Shown here piece by piece: positions 34,949-44,930 of a stretch of DNA of 64,000 bases. The number at the start of each line of letters is the position of its first letter. The first letter of the stretch is position 1. The stretch is from Mucilaginibacter sp. KACC 22773. GTDB lineage: Bacteria; Bacteroidota; Bacteroidia; Sphingobacteriales; Sphingobacteriaceae. The notes beneath the pieces are model-generated. The model did not search any database. It worked only from the letters and a program-made list of their open reading frames with translations, and was not told where the DNA came from. The stretch is taken from NCBI RefSeq assembly GCF_028736215.1, contig NZ_CP117883.1:1922001-1986000 (forward strand), read 5' to 3'. A program made the translations under genes and the position numbers.

Positions 34949-35515
34949 ATGAGTACAGAACTAAAAAACTTTATCAATAACTATGTAAAGTTGGAAGATG
35001 CCGAACTGGATGATATTGTTGGCCGTTTTAAAAAAAGACAGGTATGCAAAAATGAGTTTCTTTTAAAGGAGGGCGATATTTGCAGCGATCTTGTTTTTGT
35101 TCAGGAGGGATGTCTGCGTTTGTTTTACCTTACCGGCGATGTAGAGATATCCGTTTGGTTTGCTTTTAAAAATTCATCGGCTATTGATATTTATAGCTTT
35201 ATAAGCGAGAAACCTTCGGTGTATTTTTTGCAGGCAATTGAAGATAGCGAAGTGATGTACTTGCCCAAAGCCGAATTGTTAAAACTATACCAAACACATC
35301 CCAAAACGCAGGAAATGATGCGCAACTTTTGGGAAGATGCCGTACTTAACCTTATTGACAGGTTTACCGCGCTGCAAAGAGACTCGGCAGAGGAACGTTA
35401 CCTTCAGCTGTTATCAAAACCGCCATATTTGCAAAAAATTCCGCAAAAATACCTGGCTTCATTTATAGGGGTTACGCCAACGTCGTTAAGCCGTATCCGA
35501 AAAAATATCAGGTAG
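34949..35515 (+). CDS. Crp/Fnr-family transcriptional regulator
   Basis: A 188-residue regulator; start at the ATG giving MSTELKNFINNY (a GTG two codons earlier is less likely). The cyclic-nucleotide-binding-like beta-roll spans about 20-120 (LLKEGDICSDLVFVQEGCLRLFY, then VMYLPKAELL). Helix C follows, and the C-terminal helix-turn-helix is IPQKYLASFIGVTPTSLSRIRK. The cAMP phosphate-binding Arg-Ser/Thr signature is not seen, so the ligand, if any, is different. This Bacteroidota group often lacks a known effector. It follows the lone receiver by 96 bases and faces the second hybrid kinase tail-to-tail with only 15 bases between stops. Confidence 0.88.
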   Translation: MSTELKNFINNYVKLEDAELDDIVGRFKKRQVCKNEFLLKEGDICSDLVFVQEGCLRLFYLTGDVEISVWFAFKNSSAIDIYSFISEKPSVYFLQAIEDSEVMYLPKAELLKLYQTHPKTQEMMRNFWEDAVLNLIDRFTALQRDSAEERYLQLLSKPPYLQKIPQKYLASFIGVTPTSLSRIRKNIR

Positions 35516-35530
35516 CTTCAGGAGTGGCTT

Positions 35531-38500
35531 TTACCTTTTGTTTTTATTATAAGCGTCTATCAAGACAGCCAATAAAAGTTCGATGTTGATAGGTTTAGAT
35601 AAATATCCATCCATTCCGACTTTAAAACAATTGTCTTTATCCTCGCTAAGCGCATTGGCGGTAAGCGCAATTATAATGGGTTTGGCGCCATATTTTTTCC
35701 TGATAAGCTTTGTGGCTTCAAGTCCGTCGATATTAGGCATTTGGATATCCATTAAAATGAGTTCGTAGTGCTCTTGTGCTATCATGTGTAACACTTGCCG
35801 GCCATCATTTGCCAAATGAGGCTGGTAGCCCAGTTTGTTTAATACGCGGATGATGAGCTTTTGATTCATTAAGTTGTCTTCGGCGACAAGCATTCTGAAG
35901 GGGTAATCCAACGCGAACTTTTCTGATAACAAACTCGTTTTCTTTTCGGCGCCGGCTACTGCTTCATTTTTTAACACTGCTTCAACAATGTTATAAAAAT
36001 GCTGTTGCTTAACTGGTTTTGCAAGTACAGATGTAAACAGGTGTGGGTAATTTTTTTTGCTGTCGTTGCCAATGGAGCTCAATAATATTATCGGGCTTAA
36101 AACACTTAATGCTTTTATACGGTTAGCCAGGGTTATACCATCCATATCGGGCATTTGCATATCGGTTATAACCACGTCGATATTCTTGGTATCTGATAAT
36201 ACTGATAATGCCTCTTGTCCGGAGGATACGGCTGTTACATCAATTTTCCATTTTTCGAGGAGCGTTTTTAATATCCTTAAATTTGTTTCATTATCATCAA
36301 CAACCAACATTTTTTTTCCTTCAGCTATCTTACCATCTGGCAATGTTGTAGCCTGGGATAATTGAATACCTTTTTTACAGTTAATGCTAAAGGTAAAGGT
36401 ACTCCCTATCCCTTTTTTACTTTGAACGGTGATTTGACCGCCCATTAATTTGGTCAAACGCTCACTTATAACCAGGCCAAGCCCGCTACCACCATATTTA
36501 CGTGTTACTGATGAGTCTATTTGGTTAAATGCTTTAAATAAATTGCCAAGCTGGTCTTCAGAAATTCCGATTCCGGTGTCTCTTATTCCTAACATTAGTT
36601 GTAAAGTATCGTTGTCAGATACTGTTGAGGTTACATACACAAATACTTCGCCTTTGTGGGTAAATTTTATTGCGTTGCCAACCAGGTTTATCAAAATTTG
36701 CCGCAAGCGCAAACCATCGGCAAAAATATCGGGCGGTACCCCGTCGTCAATTTGATAAATCAGGTCGATTCCGGCCCTTGCAGTTTTTGATGCAAACAAG
36801 TCAAATACATCTTCAATACATTTTCTAAGATTAAAGTTGTGTGGATCGAGCTGCAGGTTGCCCGATTCGATTTTCGAGAAATCGAGGATATCGTTAATAA
36901 CAGTTAATAGCGATTCGCCGCTGTTTAATATGGCTTCGGTATATTCCCTTTGTTCGGAATCCAACCGCGTATCTGAAAGTAACGAGGCCATGCCCAATAC
37001 ACCATTCATTGGGGTACGAATTTCATGACTCATGGTGGCCAGGAAAGTACTTTTGGCCATATTGGCCTTCTCAGCCTCTTCACGGGCTTTTTGTTCCTTT
37101 TCGCGTTGGTCAATTAATTCTTCCGACTGCGATTGCAGTTCTGCTGATTGAGCCTGGTATTGTTCGGCCTGCACCTGTAACTCTTCGTTTAAGGTTTTTA
37201 AATCGCTGGTTTGTTTACTTATCTGTGCAGTACGCTCATCAACTAATTTTTCGAGCTCGTGTTTTTTCGCATTAAAAAAATTAACCCTTAGCTTATACGC
37301 AATGTAAACCCCTCCCAAAATAAGTATAGTTGCCATTGTGCGGAACCACCATGTTTTCCAGAATGGAGGCACAATTATTACCTTAACTGTGGTTGGAGTA
37401 TCGTTCCATACGCCATCGTTATTGGATGCTTTAACTAAAAAAGTATAGGTTCCAGGGTCAAGATTGGTATAAGTAACGGTATGCTTATTTCCAATATATC
37501 GCCATTCGGGATCAAATCCTTCCAGTTTGTAGGCGTATTTATTTTCCTGCGAAATTGTATAATCAAGTGCCGCGAATTCAAAAGTGAATACTGACTGAAA
37601 ATACTCGAGTTTGATTTGACCGGCCGAAAAGCTGTTTTGTTTCAAAGCGGGGTTTGATACAGGTAAGCGAGCGGGCTTGTTAAATAAATTAAAGCCAGTT
37701 ATCCGTACAACAGGAACATTATTATTAAAACTTAGTTTAGTCGGGTCAATTATATTAAAACCATTTATGCTGCCAACTGCAATGCGGCCATCGGCCAGCC
37801 TGGCCCCGCTCGACAAGCCAAACTCCATGCTTTTGATCCCATTATGTTCGCCAAAATTTCTGAAAGTTTTTGTAGCCGGATCAAACCGTGTAATACCCTT
37901 TAAGGTAGTAATCCACAAAAATCCCTTGCTATCGGCAGTTATGTAATTTACTGTATTGTTTATCAGTCCATTATCTTCAGTGTACGCAGTTATTTTCTTT
38001 ATTTTAAAATCATAGCAATTCAAACCGCCTTCCATAGTACCTATCCACATGTGCTCGTTATCTTCATAAAAATAACTTATTACATTACTGGTAAGTTTGC
38101 TGTTTTCAATGTTCAGCCTTGAAAACCTGCTGGTGGCCGGGTCATAGATACTTATTCCGTTTGAATAACCTCCTACCCAAATATGGCCATCATGGCTTTC
38201 GTACAGCGCTTGTATCGAGTTGTCGGCTATCGAGTTTGGATCTTTGGGGTTATTAATCCATTTTTTTATTGTTTTGGTTTTTGCATCATAAGTATTTACG
38301 CCTCCCTGATAAGTGCCCATCCAAATGTTGCCGCTACGATCCTCAAGTAAAGTATAAACGGCGGTGCTGTTGATATCGGTTGGCTTATTTCCCATTGTAA
38401 AATGGTTGAATAGCTTCGATTTAAGATCGTAGCGGTCAACTCCATTGCTATAGGTGCCTATCCATAGGGCATCCTTTGCTTTGGTCATTAAAATACACGA

Positions 38501-39757
38501 GGTGTAGTTACTTACCAGACTGTTTTTTGCCGAACTATCATGGAAGTAGGTAATGCCGGTACCAGTTGCCGGGTTGAAGTATACCAAACCTGCATCTGTG
38601 GCTAAGTAAAGCTTGCCCTTACTATCGGGTACTAAACCCCTGATGATATTTTTTGCCGATGGCGCATTAGTGGGTGAGGATTTAAAAGAGGGGAAAACAT
38701 TAAGATTTTTGTCGTACTTTAAAACACCCTCACTTGAAGTGCCTATCCATAATGTATGTTGCTGATCGGCAAAAAGAGCGTAGATGCCATCATTTGGCAT
38801 ATTTTCGTTTTCGGGAGACGGCTGATTTATAGGTATAAAAGCTTTTTTATCAACATTTAACAGTTGTAATGTAGTATTGGTGCCAACCCAAAGTTTTCCC
38901 GCTTTATTGGCCGACAAACTATAAATGGGATTATTGCCGGTAGCGCTGTAGCGATCGGCCTCGTTAGCATAGCGGTTAAATGTCAGGTTGTTCCTGTTAA
39001 CTAAGTTCAGGCCATTGTTTGTTCCTATCCAAACGTTGTGGTATTCGTCTTCGGCAATGGCATTTATTGAATTATTGCTGATGCTTTTGCTGTTTTTAGG
39101 ATTGTGTGTAAACCGTTTAAAATTTCCTCTTTTTTCGTTGTATAAGTTCAGGCCATTATCTGTGCCAACCCACAACCGGTGGTAACCATCCTCGCAAATG
39201 GAATACACAGACGCGCTGCTAAGGCTGTTGGTATCTTTGGGGTTATGAATAAAGCGTTTAAAGCTGTTTTTGCCATTTGCAAGCAGATTTAAACCGCTAT
39301 CGGTACCTATCCAAAGGTTGTTTTTAGCATCATTAAAAAGACTGATGATATTATTATTGCTTAATGCCGACAGTTTTTTAGGGTCGGCTTTAAAATTTAC
39401 GAATTCATCTTTTTCCCTATCGTATTTACTAAGCCCACCCATGCGGGTACCAACCCAGATATTACCTTTTTTATCTTCGCAAATAGTTAAAATATTGTTG
39501 GCTTGTAAACTTTTGCTGTTTCTTGACTGATGTTTATACACGGTAAACTGATACCCATCAAACTTGTTAAGACCATCCTGGGTACCAAACCACATAAAGC
39601 CATAACTATCTTTTAATATGCTTGATATCGAATTTTGTGAGATACTGTTTGAGCTGTTAACCCGGCTCATTTTTAAACCGATGTCCTGTGAAAAAACCTT
39701 GCTGTTTAGAAAGAGCAGCAAGAACAGGAGAAATGTTAACAGGGGTTTATTGAACAT
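35531..39757 (-). CDS. Hybrid two-component sensor kinase with periplasmic propeller and two receivers (paralogue 2)
   Basis: A 1408-residue relative of the kinase at 29297 with the same order: signal peptide (1-23), propeller repeats ([22 protein letters not shown] onwards, about 30-680), Y_Y_Y, and one membrane span (about 800-818). A longer Gln/Glu-rich coiled coil follows (about 830-905: [18 protein letters not shown]), then HisKA ([16 protein letters not shown]), HATPase ([26 protein letters not shown]) and two receivers ([10 protein letters not shown] with [21 protein letters not shown] with [11 protein letters not shown]). Again no AraC-type output domain. The coiled coil is the main difference and may set signalling geometry. 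It lies 235 bases from the GH8 gene upstream on the same strand. The ligand is unknown. Confidence 0.95.
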   Translation of the reverse strand: MFNKPLLTFLLFLLLFLNSKVFSQDIGLKMSRVNSSNSISQNSISSILKDSYGFMWFGTQDGLNKFDGYQFTVYKHQSRNSKSLQANNILTICEDKKGNIWVGTRMGGLSKYDREKDEFVNFKADPKKLSALSNNNIISLFNDAKNNLWIGTDSGLNLLANGKNSFKRFIHNPKDTNSLSSASVYSICEDGYHRLWVGTDNGLNLYNEKRGNFKRFTHNPKNSKSISNNSINAIAEDEYHNVWIGTNNGLNLVNRNNLTFNRYANEADRYSATGNNPIYSLSANKAGKLWVGTNTTLQLLNVDKKAFIPINQPSPENENMPNDGIYALFADQQHTLWIGTSSEGVLKYDKNLNVFPSFKSSPTNAPSAKNIIRGLVPDSKGKLYLATDAGLVYFNPATGTGITYFHDSSAKNSLVSNYTSCILMTKAKDALWIGTYSNGVDRYDLKSKLFNHFTMGNKPTDINSTAVYTLLEDRSGNIWMGTYQGGVNTYDAKTKTIKKWINNPKDPNSIADNSIQALYESHDGHIWVGGYSNGISIYDPATSRFSRLNIENSKLTSNVISYFYEDNEHMWIGTMEGGLNCYDFKIKKITAYTEDNGLINNTVNYITADSKGFLWITTLKGITRFDPATKTFRNFGEHNGIKSMEFGLSSGARLADGRIAVGSINGFNIIDPTKLSFNNNVPVVRITGFNLFNKPARLPVSNPALKQNSFSAGQIKLEYFQSVFTFEFAALDYTISQENKYAYKLEGFDPEWRYIGNKHTVTYTNLDPGTYTFLVKASNNDGVWNDTPTTVKVIIVPPFWKTWWFRTMATILILGGVYIAYKLRVNFFNAKKHELEKLVDERTAQISKQTSDLKTLNEELQVQAEQYQAQSAELQSQSEELIDQREKEQKAREEAEKANMAKSTFLATMSHEIRTPMNGVLGMASLLSDTRLDSEQREYTEAILNSGESLLTVINDILDFSKIESGNLQLDPHNFNLRKCIEDVFDLFASKTARAGIDLIYQIDDGVPPDIFADGLRLRQILINLVGNAIKFTHKGEVFVYVTSTVSDNDTLQLMLGIRDTGIGISEDQLGNLFKAFNQIDSSVTRKYGGSGLGLVISERLTKLMGGQITVQSKKGIGSTFTFSINCKKGIQLSQATTLPDGKIAEGKKMLVVDDNETNLRILKTLLEKWKIDVTAVSSGQEALSVLSDTKNIDVVITDMQMPDMDGITLANRIKALSVLSPIILLSSIGNDSKKNYPHLFTSVLAKPVKQQHFYNIVEAVLKNEAVAGAEKKTSLLSEKFALDYPFRMLVAEDNLMNQKLIIRVLNKLGYQPHLANDGRQVLHMIAQEHYELILMDIQMPNIDGLEATKLIRKKYGAKPIIIALTANALSEDKDNCFKVGMDGYLSKPINIELLLAVLIDAYNKNKR

Positions 39758-39992
39758 TATACAGGGATATTCAGCACGTGGTTTATACGCTAATTTTCAT
39801 TCAAATGTTTAATGGCTTAAATTAAGGTAAAATTTTTATAATTGAGGCAGGCAGTATACATGAAACATCAGTTTAATGTTAACCATGGATAAATGATAAA
39901 TTATTGATTATTAGATGCTTGTATGATATTTTGCCTGAAATGTGTTAAGTTATGTTAACCCAATTTACATGCGTTTGCCCTGAGGCAAATAG

Positions 39993-41213
39993 CTAAACCT
40001 TCCAGTAATTGCCGCTGAGTATGATCATATTTAACATTTTAATGCTGTTATCATAATAGTCATAATCTTTCAGCTTAAAATGGAGCAGGTAATCCCACGT
40101 ATGATTTAGCCATTGCTGGTTTTTGAGGTTTGTCATGGCCGAAACAGCAAAAGGCGCTATAAAGCTCAATGCTTCAAAATGGCGGGTGGCCAGGTCGTTA
40201 CCGGCTAATGTGTAGCCTGCAGATATGTTATCAGGATTATTGCTGCTTGTCGACCGGATCCACCGGTTAATTTTGCCGGTTATTACTTTCGCCCTTTCAT
40301 CGCCATATAACAAATAGTCGGCGGCTATGCGCCAGGGTACCCGGCAGGCATTATAATTATAACAGCCATCATACTTCGATTCCAGGTACATAGGCCTGGC
40401 CGGACGCGGGCTTTTGTTTACCTGCTGTATAAAGTCGGGCACAAGGCCTGCATCCGGGCTGTATTTTTGCTGCAGGCGGGCGAAAAGGCGATAGGTGTTA
40501 TCAATTACTTTATCCCAGCGTACATCGCCTGTAGCGGCCTTAAAAGCTTTAAAATGCGATGGCATAAAATCTGATGTGCGGGTATCAAAATAATCATCGC
40601 TATCGGTTTCAACATCATTGCCAAGCAGGATGGTAAACTGCTGCCGGTTAATTTCATATTTCATGATATCGGCAATCAGCAATTTAGCTGCTTTTAAATA
40701 ATTAACATTACCACGGCTACCCCATTGCTTATCGGCCAGTAATAATGAATAGGCGATGTCCATATTACCATCTGTTGCCGAAGAATGATCGGTGTTATTG
40801 CCTTTTTTATCCTGCGCCCATGCCATCAGGTTTTGTCCTTTGCGTGCCGGATGCAATTGATAATATCGGAACAACGCGTCATACGCTGTTTTTGCAGAAG
40901 CGTCGGCCCCGGCCATCAGGGCTACTATAATCATGCCGTAACCTTGCCCCTCGGATACGCATTGTTTGTTGCCCGGCCTTTCAAACCAGATGTAGCTTTG
41001 GCTTTTATCCGCAGCCTGTTTTACATATCGGCTTTTCCATTGCCAATAAAAAGTAAGGACGCTATTATCAAGGTTTTGCTGATTGATGTGATTGGGCAGG
41101 ATGGAACCTTTTGTATAAATTGTATGCTGGGGAAAAGGCTTCGATACATGCTGTGCGCTTAAACTATGGCAGGTAAGCAGTGTAAGCAATAAAGTAATTC
41201 CCCTTTTTAGCAT
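39993..41213 (-). CDS. Glycoside hydrolase family 8 endoglucanase-like enzyme
   Basis: A 406-residue secreted (alpha/alpha)6-barrel enzyme with signal peptide (1-20, ending LSAQ). The general-acid Glu lies in CVSEGQGYGM (about 86-95) and the family signature in SSATDGNMDIAYSLLLADKQW-type sequence near 143-163. The classical signature has Asp at the fifth position (ATDGD), here Asn. Further conserved stretches are TSDFMPSHFKAF and SKYDGCYNYNACRVPWR near 280. GH8 enzymes cleave beta-1,4 bonds of cellulose, mixed-linkage glucan, xylan or chitosan with inversion. Bacterial cellulose-synthase clusters often have one, but no bcs gene is visible here. The substrate is therefore open. It is monocistronic, with upstream sensor kinases on the same strand. 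Confidence 0.88.
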   Translation of the reverse strand: MLKRGITLLLTLLTCHSLSAQHVSKPFPQHTIYTKGSILPNHINQQNLDNSVLTFYWQWKSRYVKQAADKSQSYIWFERPGNKQCVSEGQGYGMIIVALMAGADASAKTAYDALFRYYQLHPARKGQNLMAWAQDKKGNNTDHSSATDGNMDIAYSLLLADKQWGSRGNVNYLKAAKLLIADIMKYEINRQQFTILLGNDVETDSDDYFDTRTSDFMPSHFKAFKAATGDVRWDKVIDNTYRLFARLQQKYSPDAGLVPDFIQQVNKSPRPARPMYLESKYDGCYNYNACRVPWRIAADYLLYGDERAKVITGKINRWIRSTSSNNPDNISAGYTLAGNDLATRHFEALSFIAPFAVSAMTNLKNQQWLNHTWDYLLHFKLKDYDYYDNSIKMLNMIILSGNYWKV

Positions 41214-41351
41214 GGTTTTTTATTATATAAGAAAAGCCATTCAATGCAATATTTACCTATTTTAACGCAAAGGGTGCAGATTGTTGTTGGGTGAATGGCA
41301 TAGATGTCAGAATGCCCGCTGTTAGATCTGCAGAAAATCATCGAAATTTCT

Positions 41352-41383
41352 ACCTTTCGCCTTTGACCTTTATCCTTTCGCCT
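41352..41383. repeat. Dispersed 'CTTTCGCC' repeat unit, short copy
   Basis: ACCTTTCGCCTTTGACC and ATCCTTTCGCC words occur side by side; the same CCTTTCGCC/CCTTTAACC words make up both arms of the palindrome at 43053-43136. It lies just past the end of the GT39 gene. Confidence 0.4.
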
Positions 41384-41389
41384 AAATAA

Positions 41390-42955
41390 CTACTCCATTC
41401 TCTTCCTGATCAACTCCTTACGGTACCTTTCCTTCAGCGGGAACTTGATATCTGTAAGCAGGTAAATACCGGTGCCTTTTTCGCGGGCAAGATTATATTC
41501 CACTTCGCCGATTTTTTTGTAGGAGCCTATCATGTTGCCGGCCACAAACTGCCGAATATTTTCACCGCCATTATCATCCACGTAAATCATGTATTTGCAG
41601 TTAAGCGTATCCGGTGCCCAAAGGGTAAAACTGCTGTTAAGGGATACTACATCCGGGTAGTTGTATCGTTTGCGGTAGTGATGCAATGCGCCGGCCTCGC
41701 CGTAGTTGTCGGCGTATACAATGGTTTGTTTCTGTTGTTCAGGCGTAAGGCTGTTGTAAGCGACACCAACTTTTTTGGCCATTTCGTCCCAGCCCAGCAT
41801 GTCGGCATAATCTTGCGTTGTAGGGTGCAATTTTTGATCTTCCCAGGTCATTGCAAACCTAAATGGAGGCAGGTTTTTGCCGGTGAACCTGAAAAAAGCC
41901 AGCGTTTGTTGCAACGGTAAAATGGGTAGTACCAAAGGAAGCAACAGCATATTAGGGATGGTAAAGCAGGCAATAGTTAAAGTACGCAAAGCGTAACCAC
42001 TTGTTTTTAACCATCGTTCAAACCCAAAGCCACCTGCTGCAAACAACATAGGATAGGCCCCGAAAAGGTAATAGTTTTTACCGTCCATTTCGAGTAAAAA
42101 AATGAATATCAGTACGTAAGCGATAGCCAGAAACTGGAAATTGCGCAGCTTGAACGAAAAGATTAAAAACACAAACCCCGTGAACCAAACAAATAAAGCG
42201 ATGCCATGAACTGTAAGTTGCTGTTTGATAAAGTCGCCGGTGGTAATATAATCAAGTTGTTCCTCGCGGAGTGCTTTCATGTGGGTTATCACCGGGAAAT
42301 GGTGCGTTACCTGCCATATAAAGTTAGGCAAAAATATGAGCATGGCTAAAGCCATTGCGCCCAATATGTGCTTGTTAAATAATAGCTTACGCTGTTTGCT
42401 AATGAGGATGCCCACTATAAGGGCGATGGTGAAAAACAACATGGTATACTTGGTAAGCATGCCAAAACCAACTGCCATGCCCAACCAGTATAAATATCTT
42501 ACATCGGTTGTATTAAGGTACTTAATAAACAGCCAGACTGTTAAAACCCACCAAAACTGATCAAACACTACCGGCTGAAAAAGGTAATCGCTTGCGGCAA
42601 AGGCCGGCGAAAATATCAGGGCGAGGCAGGCCAGGGTAATGGCAAACCTGCGGCCCCCAAATTCAACTACAATACGGCCTGTAAACCAGATAATGAGCCC
42701 TGCAAATACGGTGGGGAAAATGCGCGCGGCAAAAACCGAATTGCCAAATAAGGTGATAGTTAGCTTGGCCAGCAGTGCAATAAATGGCGGTACTTCCTTA
42801 TAACCCCAATCCAAATGATCGGCCAGTACAAGATGCAAAAACTCGTCGCGGTGAAAGCCGAAATGCCCAATGGCAAACAGATTTAAAACGACCTTTATAA
42901 ATACAAAAATCAATATGAAATAAACGTACGTCGACTTCCGGTTTCTGTAGGGCAT
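41390..42955 (-). CDS. GT39/ArnT-like polyprenyl-phosphate-dependent membrane glycosyltransferase
   Basis: A 521-residue polytopic protein with about 11-13 hydrophobic spans. The first periplasmic loop has FGFHRDEFLHLVLADHLDWGYKEVPP, with the acidic residues (RDE, D) typical of PMT/ArnT-type GT-C enzymes, which take a sugar from an undecaprenyl-phosphate carrier. A middle motif YLFQPVVFDQFWWVL follows. The C-terminal 150 residues are soluble (QTIVYADNYGEAGALHHYRKRY), as in relatives annotated as dolichyl-phosphate-mannose-protein mannosyltransferases. Acceptor (lipid A, protein or polymer) unknown. Monocistronic; 176 bases before the GH8 gene on the same strand. Confidence 0.85.
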   Translation of the reverse strand: MPYRNRKSTYVYFILIFVFIKVVLNLFAIGHFGFHRDEFLHLVLADHLDWGYKEVPPFIALLAKLTITLFGNSVFAARIFPTVFAGLIIWFTGRIVVEFGGRRFAITLACLALIFSPAFAASDYLFQPVVFDQFWWVLTVWLFIKYLNTTDVRYLYWLGMAVGFGMLTKYTMLFFTIALIVGILISKQRKLLFNKHILGAMALAMLIFLPNFIWQVTHHFPVITHMKALREEQLDYITTGDFIKQQLTVHGIALFVWFTGFVFLIFSFKLRNFQFLAIAYVLIFIFLLEMDGKNYYLFGAYPMLFAAGGFGFERWLKTSGYALRTLTIACFTIPNMLLLPLVLPILPLQQTLAFFRFTGKNLPPFRFAMTWEDQKLHPTTQDYADMLGWDEMAKKVGVAYNSLTPEQQKQTIVYADNYGEAGALHHYRKRYNYPDVVSLNSSFTLWAPDTLNCKYMIYVDDNGGENIRQFVAGNMIGSYKKIGEVEYNLAREKGTGIYLLTDIKFPLKERYRKELIRKRME

Positions 42956-43052
42956 GTTTTAGGTAGCTTAAGGCTGAATGCAGCAAGCTGAAAGCCTGAT
43001 GCTGGAGGGTAAAGATAATTCTTTACCGGTAAAAAGCAAAAGAGGCCAGAGA

Positions 43053-43136
43053 GAGGTAAAAGGAGAAAGGTTAAAGGCGAAAAGTGGGAAACTCTTTGCA
43101 GCTGCCTTTAACCTTTCGCCTTTTACTTTTTACCTC
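43053..43136. repeat. Palindromic 'GGTTAAAGGCGAAA / TTTCGCCTTTAACC' repeat
   Basis: Two 32-base arms (43053-43084 and 43105-43136) are near complements (GAGGTAAAAG..., ...CTTTTTACCTC), with a 20-base loop. The right arm includes the murA stop codon region, so it may double as the murA terminator. Related words occur at 41352-41383. Confidence 0.55.
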
Positions 43137-44442
43137 ATATCCGGGTTATATCGGCCCCTAAAGCCTTTAAACGGGTATCAATGTGCTGATAGCCACGCTC
43201 AATTTGTTCTATATTGTAAATGGTTGATTTACCTTGTGCCGATAATGCCGCTATCAACAGGGAAACCCCGGCACGAATATCAGGCGAGGTCATGCTGATG
43301 CCGCGTAATTGTACTTGTTTATCTAAACCGATAACTGTAGCCCGGTGCGGATCGCAAAGGATGATCTGGGCGCCCATATCCAATAGTTTATCTACGAAGA
43401 ACAAACGGCTCTCGAACATCTTCTGGTGGATTAAAACCGACCCTTTGGCCTGTATTGCCACTACTAATACAATACTCAGCAGATCTGGAGTGAAGCCGGG
43501 CCATGGGGCATCGGCAATGGTCATGATAGAACCGTCGATGAAGGTTTCAATTTCATAATGATCCTGTGCAGGAATGTAAATATCGTCACCACGTAACTCT
43601 AACTTGATTCCCAGGCGTTTAAATACATCCGGGATCATGCCTAACTCTTTGTAATGCACATCTTTAATGGTGATCTCGGACCCTGTCATGGCAGCAAGGC
43701 CGATGAATGAGCCAATCTCGATCATATCCGGCAGCAAGCGGTGTTCGGTGCCGCCTAATTTGGTAACACCCTCGATAGTAAGCAGGTTTGAGCCTATGCC
43801 GCTGATTTTTGCACCCATGCGGTTAAGCATTTTGCAAAGCTGCTGCAGGTATGGTTCGCAGGCAGCGTTGTAAATGGTGGTGGTACCTTTGGCAAGCACG
43901 GCAGTCATCACAATGTTGGCGGTGCCGGTTACAGATGCCTCATCCAGAAGGATATAGGTGCCTTGCAGGTTGGATGCATCTACATTAAAAAAACCATCCT
44001 CGGGGTTATAATCAAAGCGGGCACCAAGCTTCTCGAAGCCCAGAAAGTGCGTATCCAGCCTCCTGCGGCCTATTTTGTCGCCGCCGGGTTTGGGGATGGA
44101 TGCCTTGCCGAAACGCGCCAGCAGCGGCCCAACAATCATGATAGAGCCCCTTAAGCCACCACCCTTGGTTTTAAAAGCCTCCGACTGGAAAAAATCCTGG
44201 TCGATGTCTTTGGCTATAAAGGTATAAGTTGACTCGTCTGTTTTTTCGGTGATAACACCCATATCGCCCAGTAGCTCAATGAGTTTGTTAACATCCTTAA
44301 TGTCAGGTATGTTGCTGATGGTAACTTTTTCTTCGGTAAGCAGTACCGCCGAAATTACCTGTAGTGCTTCGTTTTTGGCCCCTTGAGGGGTAATTTCACC
44401 TTTTAGCGGTTTGCCGCCGTTTATCACAAATGCGTTAGTCAT
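43135..44442 (-). CDS. murA: UDP-N-acetylglucosamine 1-carboxyvinyltransferase (MurA), Cys-to-Asp variant
   Basis: A 435-residue enzyme of the first committed step of peptidoglycan synthesis: PEP is added to UDP-GlcNAc in the cytosol. The inverse alpha/beta barrel is seen from GAKNEALQVISAVLL (21-35) to the last motif GYQHIDTRLKALGADI. The active-site loop reads PKPGGDKIGRRRLD: Asp122 stands where most MurA proteins have the Cys that fosfomycin alkylates (PGGC). Enzymes with Asp here are active and fosfomycin-insensitive in other bacteria, so intrinsic resistance is expected. Length is normal. The gene lies downstream of the DUF4290 gene on the same strand, an association common in Bacteroidota, but a terminator-like hairpin stands between them. 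Confidence 0.95.
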   Translation of the reverse strand: MTNAFVINGGKPLKGEITPQGAKNEALQVISAVLLTEEKVTISNIPDIKDVNKLIELLGDMGVITEKTDESTYTFIAKDIDQDFFQSEAFKTKGGGLRGSIMIVGPLLARFGKASIPKPGGDKIGRRRLDTHFLGFEKLGARFDYNPEDGFFNVDASNLQGTYILLDEASVTGTANIVMTAVLAKGTTTIYNAACEPYLQQLCKMLNRMGAKISGIGSNLLTIEGVTKLGGTEHRLLPDMIEIGSFIGLAAMTGSEITIKDVHYKELGMIPDVFKRLGIKLELRGDDIYIPAQDHYEIETFIDGSIMTIADAPWPGFTPDLLSIVLVVAIQAKGSVLIHQKMFESRLFFVDKLLDMGAQIILCDPHRATVIGLDKQVQLRGISMTSPDIRAGVSLLIAALSAQGKSTIYNIEQIERGYQHIDTRLKALGADITRI

Positions 44443-44568
44443 GGGTGTTTATAATTGATAGGTCAAATGCTTCAAATGTTGTGAACACCCGAAAGTGTTA
44501 AATGTGTTTTTATATCCGGCAAAGATTATAATTTTTCCTGATTGTTCGTTCATTAGTTCGGTTTGTTC

Positions 44569-44917
44569 ATTAGTTCACTGGTTCATTAGTTCATTGGTCT
44601 TGCGTGGCGGTTTTGAGGGCTTTGCTGGCGTAAACTTTTTAAATAAGCCTTTTTACGTATAAGAATGCAATAAATGATCAAAAAGGTGATAGAAAAGGGC
44701 AATTTTTGGCGAGAAATATCCAGAAAAATTCGAAGAAAATGCAAGTTTTTTTAGTTTAAAAAGTCGGCAAAACAAACAACCCCGTTCTCTATCAAAGAAC
44801 GGGGTTGCAGTATTTATCGTAATAATTTACCGGTGTATCAACCGCCGATTGTAAAAATCATCCTCACCAAAAAATCCATTAGGCAAGACCAATGAACTAA
44901 TGAACCAGTGAACTAAT
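44569..44917. repeat. 349-bp segment bounded by 35-bp perfect inverted repeats
   Basis: The left arm (44569-44603), made of ATTAGTTCACTGGTTCATTA-type words, recurs as an exact reverse complement at 44883-44917. The enclosed 279 bases hold AT-rich DNA and the hairpin at 44778 but no gene. The arms themselves are built from repeated TTCATTAG units (more lie just to the left). It fills most of the 488-base gap between murA and DUF4290. It resembles a MITE-like insertion or a recombination-prone segment. Confidence 0.6.
44778..44806 (-). terminator. Terminator after the DUF4290 gene
   Basis: Perfect 11-bp stem AACCCCGTTCT / AGAACGGGGTT with a 7-base loop, followed on the minus strand by a T-rich stretch (A-rich on the plus strand from 44757). 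It lies 125 bases past the stop. Confidence 0.6.
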
Positions 44918-44930
44918 AAACCAACCAGGA

